Assembly (NCBI RefSeq): GCF_021390515.1 | Contig: NZ_JAJUXI010000002.1 | Location: 186,001-250,000 of the forward strand | DNA from: Dyadobacter sp. CY326 | Lineage (GTDB): Bacteria > Bacteroidota > Bacteroidia > Cytophagales > Spirosomataceae | Reading direction: 5' to 3' | Length of the DNA: 64,000 nt | Shown here: positions 1 to 8,722 of the stretch, one piece after another | How the letters are laid out: each line of letters begins with the position of its first letter | How positions within the stretch are numbered: position 1 is the first letter of the stretch | The notes under the pieces: model-generated | The model's input: only the letters and a program-made list of their open reading frames with translations | What the model was told of the DNA's origin: nothing | Database searches by the model: none | Translations under genes and position numbers: made by a program

Positions 1-454
1 AACCATAAAACTCATCGAATCCGCGGCCGTTGGGATGATATGGATATTGGCTCCCATTGTGCCATTTCCCAAAAGCGCCCGTCGCATAACCAGCCTTCTT
101 GAACAAATCGGCCAATGTCACTTCGTCCAGATTCATAAACTCCCTTGAATTGGAAACGCCCCAAACCCCGGAGCGATAATGATAGCGCCCGGTTAGCAAT
201 CCGGCCCGGGTGGGCGCGCACAATGGCGCCACGTAAAACCGCGAAAACCGTGCACCTTCCTTTCCGATCTTGTCAATGTTCGGCGTTCGCACATTCTTGT
301 TTCCGTTAATGCTCAGGTCGCCCCAACCCTGGTCGTCGGCAAGGATGAGCACAATATTTGGCCGCGATTGCGCATTCGTATCAAAGTGAAAAGCTGGCAG
401 TGAAAGCAGCAGGAAAACGGCGATTAAGGCTCGTTTATAAAGATTATGAGGCAT
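1..454 (-). CDS. Sulfatase, 5' part only (cut by window edge)
   Basis: Exported formylglycine-dependent sulfatase that would hydrolyse a sulfate ester, probably on a sulfated glycan. The reading frame is open at base 1, so only about 151 N-terminal residues are visible. It starts with a Sec signal peptide ending near NAQS (residue 30), then [16 protein letters not shown], whose Asp pair at 40-41 binds the metal. Next comes the formylglycine motif C-A-P-T-R with Cys79, followed by [14 protein letters not shown] further on fits the family's second active-site region. It is the fourth sulfatase of a minus-strand operon, starting 19 bases after the stop of the previous one. The substrate cannot be told from this fragment. 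Confidence 0.9.
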   Translation of the reverse strand, partial: MPHNLYKRALIAVFLLLSLPAFHFDTNAQSRPNIVLILADDQGWGDLSINGNKNVRTPNIDKIGKEGARFSRFYVAPLCAPTRAGLLTGRYHYRSGVWGVSNSREFMNLDEVTLADLFKKAGYATGAFGKWHNGSQYPYHPNGRGFDEFYG

Positions 455-473
455 TCCAGACAAACATTATAAG

Positions 474-2021
474 TTAGCGACGCGCAGTGCTGCGGCCTTC
501 TATTTTGATTTTTTCGAGCAATGCGGCAATCTCTTTCACGGTCTCGGGATGCTTTGCTGCGACATTATTTTGTTCTCCCAAATCCTCAGAAAGATTATAA
601 AGCTGCGGCTTGGGATCGCGCCCGTTTTCATTGCCATTCTTCTGCGTTTTCGGGCCGTCGGATGTTTCAATGTATTTCCAGTTGTCTTTCACAATGGCAA
701 TAACCCCACCCTGCTCCACCAGCACACTGCGGCCCGTTTTCGATTTCCCTATAAATGCTGCAAACAAATTTTCACTGTCTGGCGCATCGCCGGGCTGCAA
801 AGTTTGTTTGAAATATCCTGCAAATGACGCCAGCAAGTCGATTTGGCAAACCAATGCATCCGTAACGGTCCCCGGTTTTACAACGCCCTCCCAGCGAACA
901 ATGAAGGGCACACGCGTTCCGGCTTCAAAAGCGCTGCCTTTGCCGCCGCGCAACGGTCCGCGCGGATTGTGACCATTCAGTTCTGTAACAGCGCCATCAT
1001 CATAACCGTCGTCCAAAACGGGACCATTGTCACTGGTGAAAATGACGATCGTATTTTTTTCAAGATTAAGTTCTTTCAATTTGTCCAAAACCCTCCCGAC
1101 TGTCCAGTCAAGTTGCAAAAGGGCGTCACCGCGCAGCCCCAGACCGCTTTTCCCTTTGAACTCCGTGCTCGGCATGCGGGGCACGTGAATGTCATTGAGT
1201 GAAAAATACAGGAAAAATGGCTTTTGCCGATTGTCTTCTATGAATGCAAGTGCCTTGTCTGTAAAAACGTGACCAAGCTCCTCGTCAATCCAACGCGCCT
1301 TTTTCCCACCCGTCATAAAACCAATGCGGCCAATGCCATTAACGATCGTGTTATTGTGCCCGTGATCGGGAGAAGCGTTCAATTTCAGCAATTCGGGATT
1401 TTCTTTTCCCGTGGGTTCGTTGCCAATTTTATGCTGGTAATTCACCTCAATCGGATCTGATTTTTCCAAACCGACCACCTGCTGATTTTCTAGAAAAACC
1501 GTTGGCACGCGGTCGCCAGTGGCTGGGAAAATGTAGGAATAATCGAACCCAACGGCGTCAGGCCCTTTTTTAACAGGCTGGTTCCAGTTGATTTTTTCTC
1601 CATCCTCACCAAGTCCCAAATGCCATTTCCCGACAACAGCGGTTCGATATCCAGCTTTTCGGAAAACGGCCGGAAGCGTTGCTTTGTCTGTCGGAATGAT
1701 CAGGTTCGCATCGCCGGGCAACACGCCGGTTCCTTTTTTGCGCCACGGATATTCGCCCGTCATGAGCGCATAACGCGATGGCGTGCAAGTGCCTGAGGTC
1801 GTGTGCGCATTGGTAAAACGGAGCCCCTCGCGCGCCAGCCGGTCGGCGTTCGGCGTCTTGATTTTCGTTGCGCCATAAGATCCGAGATCACCATAACCCA
1901 GGTCGTCGGCATAAATGTAAATGACATTGGGTTTTTGGCTTTGCGCATGAACGGTGACGCAGAAGCCAGACAGTATGAATGCAGTTAATATTTTTGTAAA
2001 AAACAATTCGATTCTTCCCAT
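474..2021 (-). CDS. Exported sulfatase (arylsulfatase family)
   Basis: Sulfate-ester hydrolase of the alkaline phosphatase-like superfamily, 515 residues, about the usual length. A signal peptide ends at VHAQ (residue 27). The metal-binding motif YADDLGYGD is at 38-46, and the formylglycine motif C-T-P-S-R has Cys79. GKWHLG and FTSDNGP are further family motifs. The frame extends upstream to 2057, but that start would overlap the previous gene and spoil the signal peptide. The methionine at 2021 lies four bases after the previous stop, so translational coupling is likely. The phrase PRGPLRGGKGSAFEAGTRVPFI is typical of arylsulfatase A-like enzymes. The true substrate is unknown. Confidence 0.9.
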   Translation of the reverse strand: MGRIELFFTKILTAFILSGFCVTVHAQSQKPNVIYIYADDLGYGDLGSYGATKIKTPNADRLAREGLRFTNAHTTSGTCTPSRYALMTGEYPWRKKGTGVLPGDANLIIPTDKATLPAVFRKAGYRTAVVGKWHLGLGEDGEKINWNQPVKKGPDAVGFDYSYIFPATGDRVPTVFLENQQVVGLEKSDPIEVNYQHKIGNEPTGKENPELLKLNASPDHGHNNTIVNGIGRIGFMTGGKKARWIDEELGHVFTDKALAFIEDNRQKPFFLYFSLNDIHVPRMPSTEFKGKSGLGLRGDALLQLDWTVGRVLDKLKELNLEKNTIVIFTSDNGPVLDDGYDDGAVTELNGHNPRGPLRGGKGSAFEAGTRVPFIVRWEGVVKPGTVTDALVCQIDLLASFAGYFKQTLQPGDAPDSENLFAAFIGKSKTGRSVLVEQGGVIAIVKDNWKYIETSDGPKTQKNGNENGRDPKPQLYNLSEDLGEQNNVAAKHPETVKEIAALLEKIKIEGRSTARR

Positions 2022-2025
2022 AACC

Positions 2026-4326
2026 TTACTTTCCCGTCGAAGTTTTTTCGCCTTCATTTTGCTCGATGACCAAAGTTTTCACGGCACCCGTGAATGCAAA
2101 TGTGCCTTCATAAGATTTGGTAACGGGCGAGTTCAGGTCTTTTCCAATGCTGAAACCGTCAGTTGCTGCTGAATTGAGATATTTGTTGCGATTATCAATG
2201 GCTTGCTCGGCCACTTTTTCACTGTTTACAAAAAGGGTCACTTTCTTATCCTCGGCAAACTCGACCCTAATCGTATTTTTTCCCACCAAAAGCGATTTTG
2301 ATGAGGTTAACAAAACTTCTTTTAAACCATCATTGATCAAATATTGAAGCTTGTTGTCCTTAACAAAAAGGCTCGTCCCGCCAAGCAGACCGCCATTTGA
2401 GAAAATAACGCCTTCCGCATTTTTGTCTTTGATATCAACCGTTGCCGTAATGTTGACAGCGCTTTTTCCAATGTAAACACGCGTTTTAATGCTCGCGCCT
2501 TCGTAAATAATCGATTTTGCACTGATGGGCGGCGGCGCGAGTCCTGCACGGAAGTTTTTCAGTGGATACACATCATATTTACGGGCTTCTTCGTCAAAGA
2601 GCTTTTTCAATGTTTCCAGCTTCTCGGGGTTTTTCGCGGCAAGGTCATTGATCTCGTTATAATCCTCATTCAAATTATAAAGCTCCCACTTGTCGCGACT
2701 GAAATCGGCAATGAAATTAATGTCGGTGGTTTTTTCTCCAAATGTGTTTCTGGGATGATAAACGCTTGCTTTCCAGCCATCTTTGTAAATAGAACGGCCC
2801 CCGTGAAGCTCATAATATTGCTGTGTGTGACGGGTTGGCGCTTTGGCATCGGCCAGCGAGTAAGTGAGTGACGTGCCATGGAACGGACGCTGCGGATAGC
2901 CGTTGATCACGTCGGGCACTTTCAATGCGGCCAGCTCAATAGTGGTAGGCAATATGTCGATCACGTGCGAATATTGCGGACGCAAACCACCTTTTTCCTT
3001 GATGCCTTTGGGATAATGCACGATCAGGGTCGTGTGCGAAGCTCCTTCTGCATTCACGTCGCTTTTCCAATATCGGAAGGGCGTATTCGTTGCCTGCGAC
3101 CAGCCTAGCGGGTAATTTGGGTAACTGTATTCCGTTCCTATCTTGTCATATTGCGAGAGCAAAAAGCCAATGTTGTCACCAGACGCCTTTTCGGCAGTGC
3201 CAACTGTTCCGGTGTAAGTCCCTTCTTTGCTCCCACCATTGTCTCCTACGACCAGGAAAATCAGCGTGTTATCCAACTGCCCGATTTCTTCCAGATATTT
3301 GGTTATGCGCCCAATCTCGTAATCTGTGTAAGTCAGGAAGCCTGCGTAAACTTCCATAAATCTTGCATATAACTTCCTTTCATCGGCCGAAAGCGATTCC
3401 CAGGCTTTAATGCCCGTTTGCCGAGGAGCCAGTTTCGTGTCCTTGGGAACCAGTCCACTTGCAAGCTGGCGTTTGAGCACTTCCTCGCGATATTTGTCCC
3501 AGCCTCCGTCGAATTTACCTTTGTATTTGTCGCTCCATTGCGTTGCGACGTGATGCGGCGCATGGGCTGCGCCTGTGGCAAAATACATAAAAAAGGGCTT
3601 TTCAGGGTCAGCTGATTTCTGATTTGCAATGTATGAAATTGCCTTATCTGCCATTAATTCGTTCAAATGGCGCGTATTGGGCTCAATGTTGATGGGTGTA
3701 GTTTCCTCCACCAAATGCGGATGCCACTGGTCCGTCGCCCCGCCTAGGAATCCGTAAAAGTGTTCGAATCCGCGACCGGTTGGATAGCGGTTGTAAGGGC
3801 CGGCAATGGTTAGATCTTTCGGCTGGTTTCCGTGCCATTTGCCCAAAGCAAACGTGTTGTAACCATTCTCTTTGAAAATCTCAGCCACGGTTCCGGCTTC
3901 AAAGGGAATGTTGCCGTTATAACCCGGCGCACCAATGCCGAGCTCCGCATGGTGCCCCATGGCGACGCTGTGTGCATTACGACCGGTAAGCAATGCGGCC
4001 CGCGTTGGACTGCAAATGCCGGTCGTATGAAAGTTCGTATAACGCAGACCGTTGTTGGCCAGCTTTTCAAAATTCGGTGTTCCGATCAGGCCACCAAATG
4101 CAGATGTGGCGCCAAAACCGACGTCATCGAGCAGAATCCAAACGACATTAGGCGCTCCTTTTGGCGCCTTGGGCTGCTCCTGCCACCATTGTTCGGTTTC
4201 CTCGATTGTCTTCCCGACTTTCCCTTTAAAAGGCTGCACAGGATCATGCTGTGCGAAGGTTGTCCCAAAAACCAGTGCAGATAATAGCGCTGCTCCTGCC
4301 CATTTTTTGTAAAATATTGATCTCAT
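2026..4326 (-). CDS. Large exported arylsulfatase with C-terminal extension
   Basis: A 766-residue sulfatase, longer than its neighbours. The signal peptide ends at TTFAQ (about residue 26). LLDDVGFG (about 65-72) supplies metal ligands, and the formylglycine motif C-S-P-T-R has Cys105, followed by AALLTGRNAHS. The catalytic part runs to about residue 560. The last 180 residues look like a beta-sandwich extension with repeated strands such as TRVYIGKSAVNITATVDI, as in AtsA-like arylsulfatases. It is the second sulfatase in the operon, 31 bases after the previous gene. The family assignment is firm; the natural substrate is not known. Confidence 0.9.
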   Translation of the reverse strand: MRSIFYKKWAGAALLSALVFGTTFAQHDPVQPFKGKVGKTIEETEQWWQEQPKAPKGAPNVVWILLDDVGFGATSAFGGLIGTPNFEKLANNGLRYTNFHTTGICSPTRAALLTGRNAHSVAMGHHAELGIGAPGYNGNIPFEAGTVAEIFKENGYNTFALGKWHGNQPKDLTIAGPYNRYPTGRGFEHFYGFLGGATDQWHPHLVEETTPINIEPNTRHLNELMADKAISYIANQKSADPEKPFFMYFATGAAHAPHHVATQWSDKYKGKFDGGWDKYREEVLKRQLASGLVPKDTKLAPRQTGIKAWESLSADERKLYARFMEVYAGFLTYTDYEIGRITKYLEEIGQLDNTLIFLVVGDNGGSKEGTYTGTVGTAEKASGDNIGFLLSQYDKIGTEYSYPNYPLGWSQATNTPFRYWKSDVNAEGASHTTLIVHYPKGIKEKGGLRPQYSHVIDILPTTIELAALKVPDVINGYPQRPFHGTSLTYSLADAKAPTRHTQQYYELHGGRSIYKDGWKASVYHPRNTFGEKTTDINFIADFSRDKWELYNLNEDYNEINDLAAKNPEKLETLKKLFDEEARKYDVYPLKNFRAGLAPPPISAKSIIYEGASIKTRVYIGKSAVNITATVDIKDKNAEGVIFSNGGLLGGTSLFVKDNKLQYLINDGLKEVLLTSSKSLLVGKNTIRVEFAEDKKVTLFVNSEKVAEQAIDNRNKYLNSAATDGFSIGKDLNSPVTKSYEGTFAFTGAVKTLVIEQNEGEKTSTGK

Positions 4327-4357
4327 ATTTTTGTTGTTAAAAACATTTCTTCACACA

Positions 4358-5935
4358 TCATTTGATGAGGTCCCAATCCACAACGCCCACCTTCTTGGCC
4401 CATTTCAAATATTGCTTTTCGAGCTCCTTAACCTTGTCCGGAAATTTTGCGGCAAGGTTTTTCGTTTCCGTCCGGTCGGAGTGAAGGTCGTACAACTCCC
4501 ACGGCTGGTGGATTTCGGCAACGAGCTTCCAATGACCGCTGCGCACGGCCCTGCTGCCTTCGTGTTCCCAGAAAAGTGTTCGGTTATCCGGTTTGTGGCT
4601 GCCTGTCAATGTTGATTTAAGGCTTTTTCCCGGCAATGCGGTCAGTTTTTTACCCGCCAGTTCCTGCGGATATTGCACGCCTGCCCAGTCCAGGCAAGTG
4701 GGCAGCAGATCGATCAAATGTCCAACCTCGTTGCTGGAACTTCCTCCCTTGATCTGCCCCGGAAACCAGGCGATAAAAGGGGACGCAATGCCGCCCTCGT
4801 GGGTGTTTTTTTTGAATAAACTAAAAGGTGTGTTGCTCGCATTGCCCCATTCTGGATAATAACTGTCAATCGAAGCGACGGTGCCCGGCGTGCCGTTTTT
4901 CTGCGTTACATAGTCCCAATCTTTGACTGTGTCGCCGCTGCCGCCGTTGTCTGAAACAAAAATGACGAGCGTGTTTTTATCTTGCTTAATGTCTTTAAGT
5001 TTGGTCAAAATCTCGCCAATGCCCTGATCCATGCGGTCGATCATCGCTGCGTAAATGGCCATGCGCAAATCCCAGTTCTCGCGTGCAGCGGCAGTCAATT
5101 TTTCCCAATCTTTTGCACCGCTGTATGGGGGTGATAATTGCCAGTCCTTATCAATGATCCCGAGCTCTTTTTGACGTGCAAAACGCTGCTTGCGCAGCTC
5201 GTCCCAGCCTTTCAGATATTTGCCTTTGTATTTTGCAATGTCTTCGGGCAGCGCCTGGATGGGCCAATGCGGTGCCGTATAAGTCACATAAAGGAAAAAT
5301 GGCTTTTCACTGTTTTTAACCTCATCCAAAGATTTCACTGCAAAATCAGTAATCGTTTGGGTGAGATATTGTGAGGTGTCCTGCCGCTCTATTTTTTGAC
5401 CATTTAAAAGAAAGGTCACCGTGCGTCCATCATTGTAAATCGGCTCCGAATTGAAATAACTGCTGCCATTATTGAGCATGGTAAACGATTTATCAAACCC
5501 GCGATTATGGGCCAGCGCAGAGGGCACCAGCCCAACGTGCCATTTGCCAGACACAATGGTGTTATAACCTTTGGTTTTCAAAAGCTGCGCAATGGTGGCG
5601 CTGTTTTCACTCAAATAACCCTGATAAGCTGGCGAACCCTTATCCTGCACCATATCGCCGATGCCAGCCTGATGCGGATATAATCCAGTAAGCAAGGCGG
5701 CGCGCGAAGGACAGCAGCGCCCGCTGTTGTAAAAAGAAGTGAGTTTGATGCCATCTTTGGCCAGGCGGTCCAGATTAGGCGTTTTAATCTCGGAACCAAA
5801 AGCGCCAAGATCCGAAAAGCCGAGGTCGTCGGCCAGAATGATAATGATATTGGGCTCCTGCTTTGCCGTTTGTGCATAAACAGCCGGGAAGCCAATGAGT
5901 AAACAATTGACTAGTAACGATAAAAGTCTTCGCAT
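4358..5935 (-). CDS. Exported sulfatase with C-C-P-S-R motif
   Basis: A 525-residue sulfatase with a signal peptide ending at VYAQ (residue 22). ILADDLGFSDLG (33-44) is the metal-binding segment. The formylglycine motif is C-C-P-S-R with Cys74 as the residue to be converted, followed by AALLTGLYPHQAGIGDM, a form typical of a large arylsulfatase subgroup in Bacteroidota and Planctomycetes. SGKWHVG and FVSDNGGSGD are conserved further on. It is the first sulfatase of the operon and starts three bases after the stop of the small upstream gene, which suggests coupled translation. No sulfatase maturase is visible in the window, so modification would depend on one elsewhere. Confidence 0.9.
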   Translation of the reverse strand: MRRLLSLLVNCLLIGFPAVYAQTAKQEPNIIIILADDLGFSDLGAFGSEIKTPNLDRLAKDGIKLTSFYNSGRCCPSRAALLTGLYPHQAGIGDMVQDKGSPAYQGYLSENSATIAQLLKTKGYNTIVSGKWHVGLVPSALAHNRGFDKSFTMLNNGSSYFNSEPIYNDGRTVTFLLNGQKIERQDTSQYLTQTITDFAVKSLDEVKNSEKPFFLYVTYTAPHWPIQALPEDIAKYKGKYLKGWDELRKQRFARQKELGIIDKDWQLSPPYSGAKDWEKLTAAARENWDLRMAIYAAMIDRMDQGIGEILTKLKDIKQDKNTLVIFVSDNGGSGDTVKDWDYVTQKNGTPGTVASIDSYYPEWGNASNTPFSLFKKNTHEGGIASPFIAWFPGQIKGGSSSNEVGHLIDLLPTCLDWAGVQYPQELAGKKLTALPGKSLKSTLTGSHKPDNRTLFWEHEGSRAVRSGHWKLVAEIHQPWELYDLHSDRTETKNLAAKFPDKVKELEKQYLKWAKKVGVVDWDLIK

Positions 5936-5938
5936 AAA

Positions 5939-6328
5939 CTAACTTACTGCCAATTGCCTGACGCTGAGTGCAGTCACCCGGAGGCCTTTGAGATATTTGA
6001 TTCTTTTACCAATGTCCGCACTGAATTCGAATGTGGTGTCCTGCGGAAACATTGCTTCAAAACCGGCAAGCACGCGGTTAAGCTGCGCGCGCGAAACACC
6101 GCTGTATTCCAGTTGTAAATACTGCGATTTTTCGGCTGAGTAAGTTTTGAACTTCCAGTATTGCGGATGATTGACGCCTATAAGCGGACTGAAATCCTTT
6201 TCGTGGTTGTCCTTTACAAAGAAATCCAACGCAATGGAGACAACTTTGCGGTTTTTGGCACGCTCGCCCGTCACGAGAATCTTCACTTCCCGGTTTATTG
6301 CAAGCTTAATAGTTTGTTCGTAAGTCAT
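5939..6328 (-). CDS. Unrecognised small protein heading the sulfatase operon
   Basis: I do not recognise this protein (129 residues from the start chosen). It has no signal peptide, membrane segment or cysteine-rich motif, so it is probably cytoplasmic. It reads as a mixed alpha/beta protein with basic stretches (GERAKNRKVV, GKRIKYLKGLRV). The frame is open up to 6373, but MTYEQTIKL at 6328 makes a more natural N-terminus. Its stop lies three bases before the first sulfatase, so it is the first gene of that operon and presumably shares its regulation. Its function cannot be read from the sequence. Confidence 0.6.
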   Translation of the reverse strand: MTYEQTIKLAINREVKILVTGERAKNRKVVSIALDFFVKDNHEKDFSPLIGVNHPQYWKFKTYSAEKSQYLQLEYSGVSRAQLNRVLAGFEAMFPQDTTFEFSADIGKRIKYLKGLRVTALSVRQLAVS

Positions 6329-6468
6329 TTCTGAAAAGGTTATGATAGCGTAACTCCATGCCGCATTGCGCAAGACGCAGTGAGTAACTGAAAAATGAAT
6401 GTCAAGATTACTGGTTCAAAACAATGGATCTTAAAGGGCGGCTGCCCTTCATGGTGGTGGTTGTATCG

Positions 6469-6498
6469 CAAATTTAGTTAAACTATTTAGTCTACAAA
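6469..6498 (-). promoter_or_regulatory. Putative Bacteroidota-type promoter of the sulfatase operon
   Basis: On the minus strand a TTTG box (6495-6498) is followed after 18 bases by TAAATTTG (6469-6476). This matches the Bacteroidota -33/-7 pattern TTTG and TAnnTTTG. It lies about 140 bases upstream of the first gene of the sulfatase operon. No expression evidence is available. Confidence 0.5.
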
Positions 6499-6511
6499 CT
6501 TAATAGTTTAA
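6478..6511. promoter_or_regulatory. Long palindrome overlapping the sulfatase promoter (possible operator)
   Basis: Two 14-base arms, TTAAACTATTTAGT (6478-6491) and ACTTAATAGTTTAA (6498-6511), are inverted copies with 13 of 14 positions matching and a 6-base centre. The palindrome covers the proposed -33 box of the minus-strand promoter and lies between divergent genes. It is AT-rich and lacks a T-run, so an operator is more likely than a terminator. No regulator gene lies next to it. Confidence 0.5.
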
Positions 6512-6628
6512 TATTTTCATTGATCAACCGGATTTTGTCTGCCAATGGATTATTGGAAAGAAAAATCAATAACTAAACATATATGAAATAGAATTTTTTG
6601 CAGTATGTTTAGGCATTCGAACGAACCC

Positions 6629-7186
6629 ATGCCACATATAAAACTGCAAGATGGAGTTCCCGGCATTCTGGGACCCATGAAATTTAGTCCAAAAACAGCT
6701 GAGCCATTGAATGCGCTTGCTAATGCACTCTTACTCAGCGACGAAGGTCTTACACGCGGCGAGCGCGAGCTGATCGGCGCATATGTGTCCTCATTAAACG
6801 ATTGTTTTTTCTGCCAAACCATCCACGGCGCAGTTGCCAGCGCTTATTATGATGATGACGACTGGTCGTTTATGAATAGTGTGAAAACCAATTATCAGGA
6901 AAGCACATTATCCGAAAAAATGAAGGCATTGCTCAGCATTGCCGGCAGCGTTCAAAAAGGTGGAAAGAACGTGTCAGAGGCACAAGTTGCCGCTGCAAAG
7001 CTTGCAGGAGCGGATGATCGCGACATTCATGACACGGTGCTGATTGCGGCCGCATTCTGCATGTTCAATCGCTATGTCGATGGCCTGGCAACCACTGCGC
7101 CAAGCAACCCGGCGATCTACAAAAACCGCGCAGAAAACATCGTCAAGAAAGGTTATTCGGGCGATTCCAGTTACGACCCGTATTAA
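6629..7186 (+). CDS. AhpD/carboxymuconolactone decarboxylase-like peroxidase-related protein
   Basis: A cytoplasmic protein of the AhpD-like fold, 185 residues from the start used. The redox motif C-F-F-C (Cys59, Cys62) followed by His66 matches the CxxC...H active site of alkylhydroperoxidase AhpD relatives. The segment GLTRGERELIGAYVSSLNDC is typical of peroxidase-related enzymes of this family. The frame could start at 6605, but MPHIKL at 6629 gives the usual N-terminus. It probably reduces peroxides or acts as a thiol-dependent redox protein; the substrate is unknown. It is divergent from the sulfatase operon and stands alone. Confidence 0.8.
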   Translation: MPHIKLQDGVPGILGPMKFSPKTAEPLNALANALLLSDEGLTRGERELIGAYVSSLNDCFFCQTIHGAVASAYYDDDDWSFMNSVKTNYQESTLSEKMKALLSIAGSVQKGGKNVSEAQVAAAKLAGADDRDIHDTVLIAAAFCMFNRYVDGLATTAPSNPAIYKNRAENIVKKGYSGDSSYDPY

Positions 7187-7230
7187 GAACATTCTGATTT
7201 ACTTCAAACGACACTATACAGATTAACGCT

Positions 7231-8070
7231 ATGAAAAAATTGATATGCTTCGTTACAATGCTTGTTGTTTTTGCATGTGACAAGACGGATGAACCGGATC
7301 CAAAACCAGCTGAGGAAGTAAAACAACAGGCTCCGTTTGAGGGCGGAGAAGTGGATGTCAAGATCAATAAAGTGCTTTTTAACGGTTTATTGGAGGCTGA
7401 ATATCTGTACGACGGCAACTTGCTGGCAGAAGAAAGGCGCTTCGTTGCAGCGCCGTCGCCCATGTTTTCACAAACAGGCGTTTTCAAAAGGAGCAATGGT
7501 GTGCTTCAAAATTATGAAGTAAAACTTCGGGCGCTTACTCCGGCCGGGCAAAACCCTGCTGACACATTAAAGCCATATTTCTCACTTAATTACGCGCCGG
7601 TAATTAGCGATTCGCTTCGTGAGGTTACGCGTGAAGATTTGCAGTCCGGCGCAAAAACGCTCCGGATTTATGCTTTTGACAAAACGGGATATATTACGAG
7701 GCAAGAGTTGTGGAACGAAAATAAAACGGAGAAAACGACATTCGCCTACACCAGAAATGACCAGCATAATGTGCTGAAAAGCAGCACAAATAAGCAAACT
7801 TCAACAATAAAAGACGAAACGCAATATTTGTACGACGACCATCCAAATCCATTTTTCAAACTGGGAAGGGACGCTTACGGCGAGATTTCGATCCGGTCAT
7901 TGAGTCCGAACAATCCTGTGAAAGAGACACGTTCGTTGGACAATGTTGTCATTTCAAACACAAACTACACTTACGAATATTTACCCAACGGTTATCCCAA
8001 AAAAGTTACGGTTCGCGTGGAAAGCACCAGTTTTCCGCCTTACTCCTACACGATGGACTTTATCTATTGA
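7231..8070 (+). CDS. Lipoprotein with YD-like beta repeats
   Basis: A secreted lipoprotein of 279 residues. The signal peptide ends in a lipobox with Cys16 (VVFAC), followed by an acidic, proline-rich linker. The mature part has repeated strand pairs of the form YxYDxxG: AEYLYDGNLLAEER, TFAYTRNDQHN, QYLYDDHPNPF and YTYEYLPNGYPKKV. Such loosely repeated strands are common in surface lipoproteins of Bacteroidota. It follows the AhpD-like gene after 44 bases and may be cotranscribed with it. No function can be assigned. Confidence 0.7.
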   Translation: MKKLICFVTMLVVFACDKTDEPDPKPAEEVKQQAPFEGGEVDVKINKVLFNGLLEAEYLYDGNLLAEERRFVAAPSPMFSQTGVFKRSNGVLQNYEVKLRALTPAGQNPADTLKPYFSLNYAPVISDSLREVTREDLQSGAKTLRIYAFDKTGYITRQELWNENKTEKTTFAYTRNDQHNVLKSSTNKQTSTIKDETQYLYDDHPNPFFKLGRDAYGEISIRSLSPNNPVKETRSLDNVVISNTNYTYEYLPNGYPKKVTVRVESTSFPPYSYTMDFIY

Positions 8071-8078
8071 ATATTGGG

Positions 8079-8501
8079 TTAATGTGGGATTGAAAGCTGC
8101 CATTTCGGGCTTACCTGATGAAAGTAAGATGCCGTGCCGGGAGCCGTTTTTCTGTTGGATGTGATTTTTGACTCATTGATAAAAAATTGCGTCTGCCTGA
8201 ACAGGCTTTCCTCCTCCCTCCAGTCGGACTGGCTTACAAGAAACGGCTTCAATGGCCTGAAAAAATACTCAAACACGACCCAATCCACGTAAAGCTCGTT
8301 ATTATAGCGAATGTGATAAGCCGATTCAAACTTTTCGAGTTTGTCAAAAACAACTTGAAATGGCGTCTTGTTGGGTTTGTGATTTTTGCGAAGCTGCGGC
8401 AATATGGGCTGCACAATGCGAGCTGCAAGCAGGAAGTTGATATAATCGTTGAGATTATACCAAACTGTATCCCGGTGCACGATGTATTGAATCGGTTTCA
8501 T
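8079..8501 (-). CDS. Hypothetical protein
   Basis: An unrecognised 140-residue protein, convergent with the preceding lipoprotein gene and ending only eight bases from it. It has no signal peptide or membrane segment. It is rich in aromatic residues (YNLNDYINFLL, YVDWVVFEYFFRP). I prefer this strand to the overlapping plus-strand frame at 8187-8579, which lacks protein-like composition. Function unknown. Confidence 0.55.
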   Translation of the reverse strand: MKPIQYIVHRDTVWYNLNDYINFLLAARIVQPILPQLRKNHKPNKTPFQVVFDKLEKFESAYHIRYNNELYVDWVVFEYFFRPLKPFLVSQSDWREEESLFRQTQFFINESKITSNRKTAPGTASYFHQVSPKWQLSIPH

Positions 8502-8722
8502 AGTGAGCGTAATCCTGAAAAACTTTTTGGAATATCAAAAATATCGGAACGAACTCATTTGAACCACATCAAAAGCTAATTTAGAGTCTTTAAAAAGACG
8601 GCGCATTTACCGAAAACCTTCTCAGAATCAGCTGCTAGTATTATTTTTAAAATTAAAGCCAGCATTCTGGAATTGTAGAAGAAATTTCTATCTTGTTTCC
8701 TAAACAAACCAACAAACTATTT

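Noticed and set aside
2022..2057. Upstream start of the second sulfatase, overlapping the previous gene
   Set aside because: It would place charged residues before the signal peptide and overlap the upstream coding region.
8187..8579. Plus-strand reading frame of 130 codons opposite the hypothetical gene
   Set aside because: It overlaps the better minus-strand frame and has no protein-like pattern, so it is taken as a shadow.
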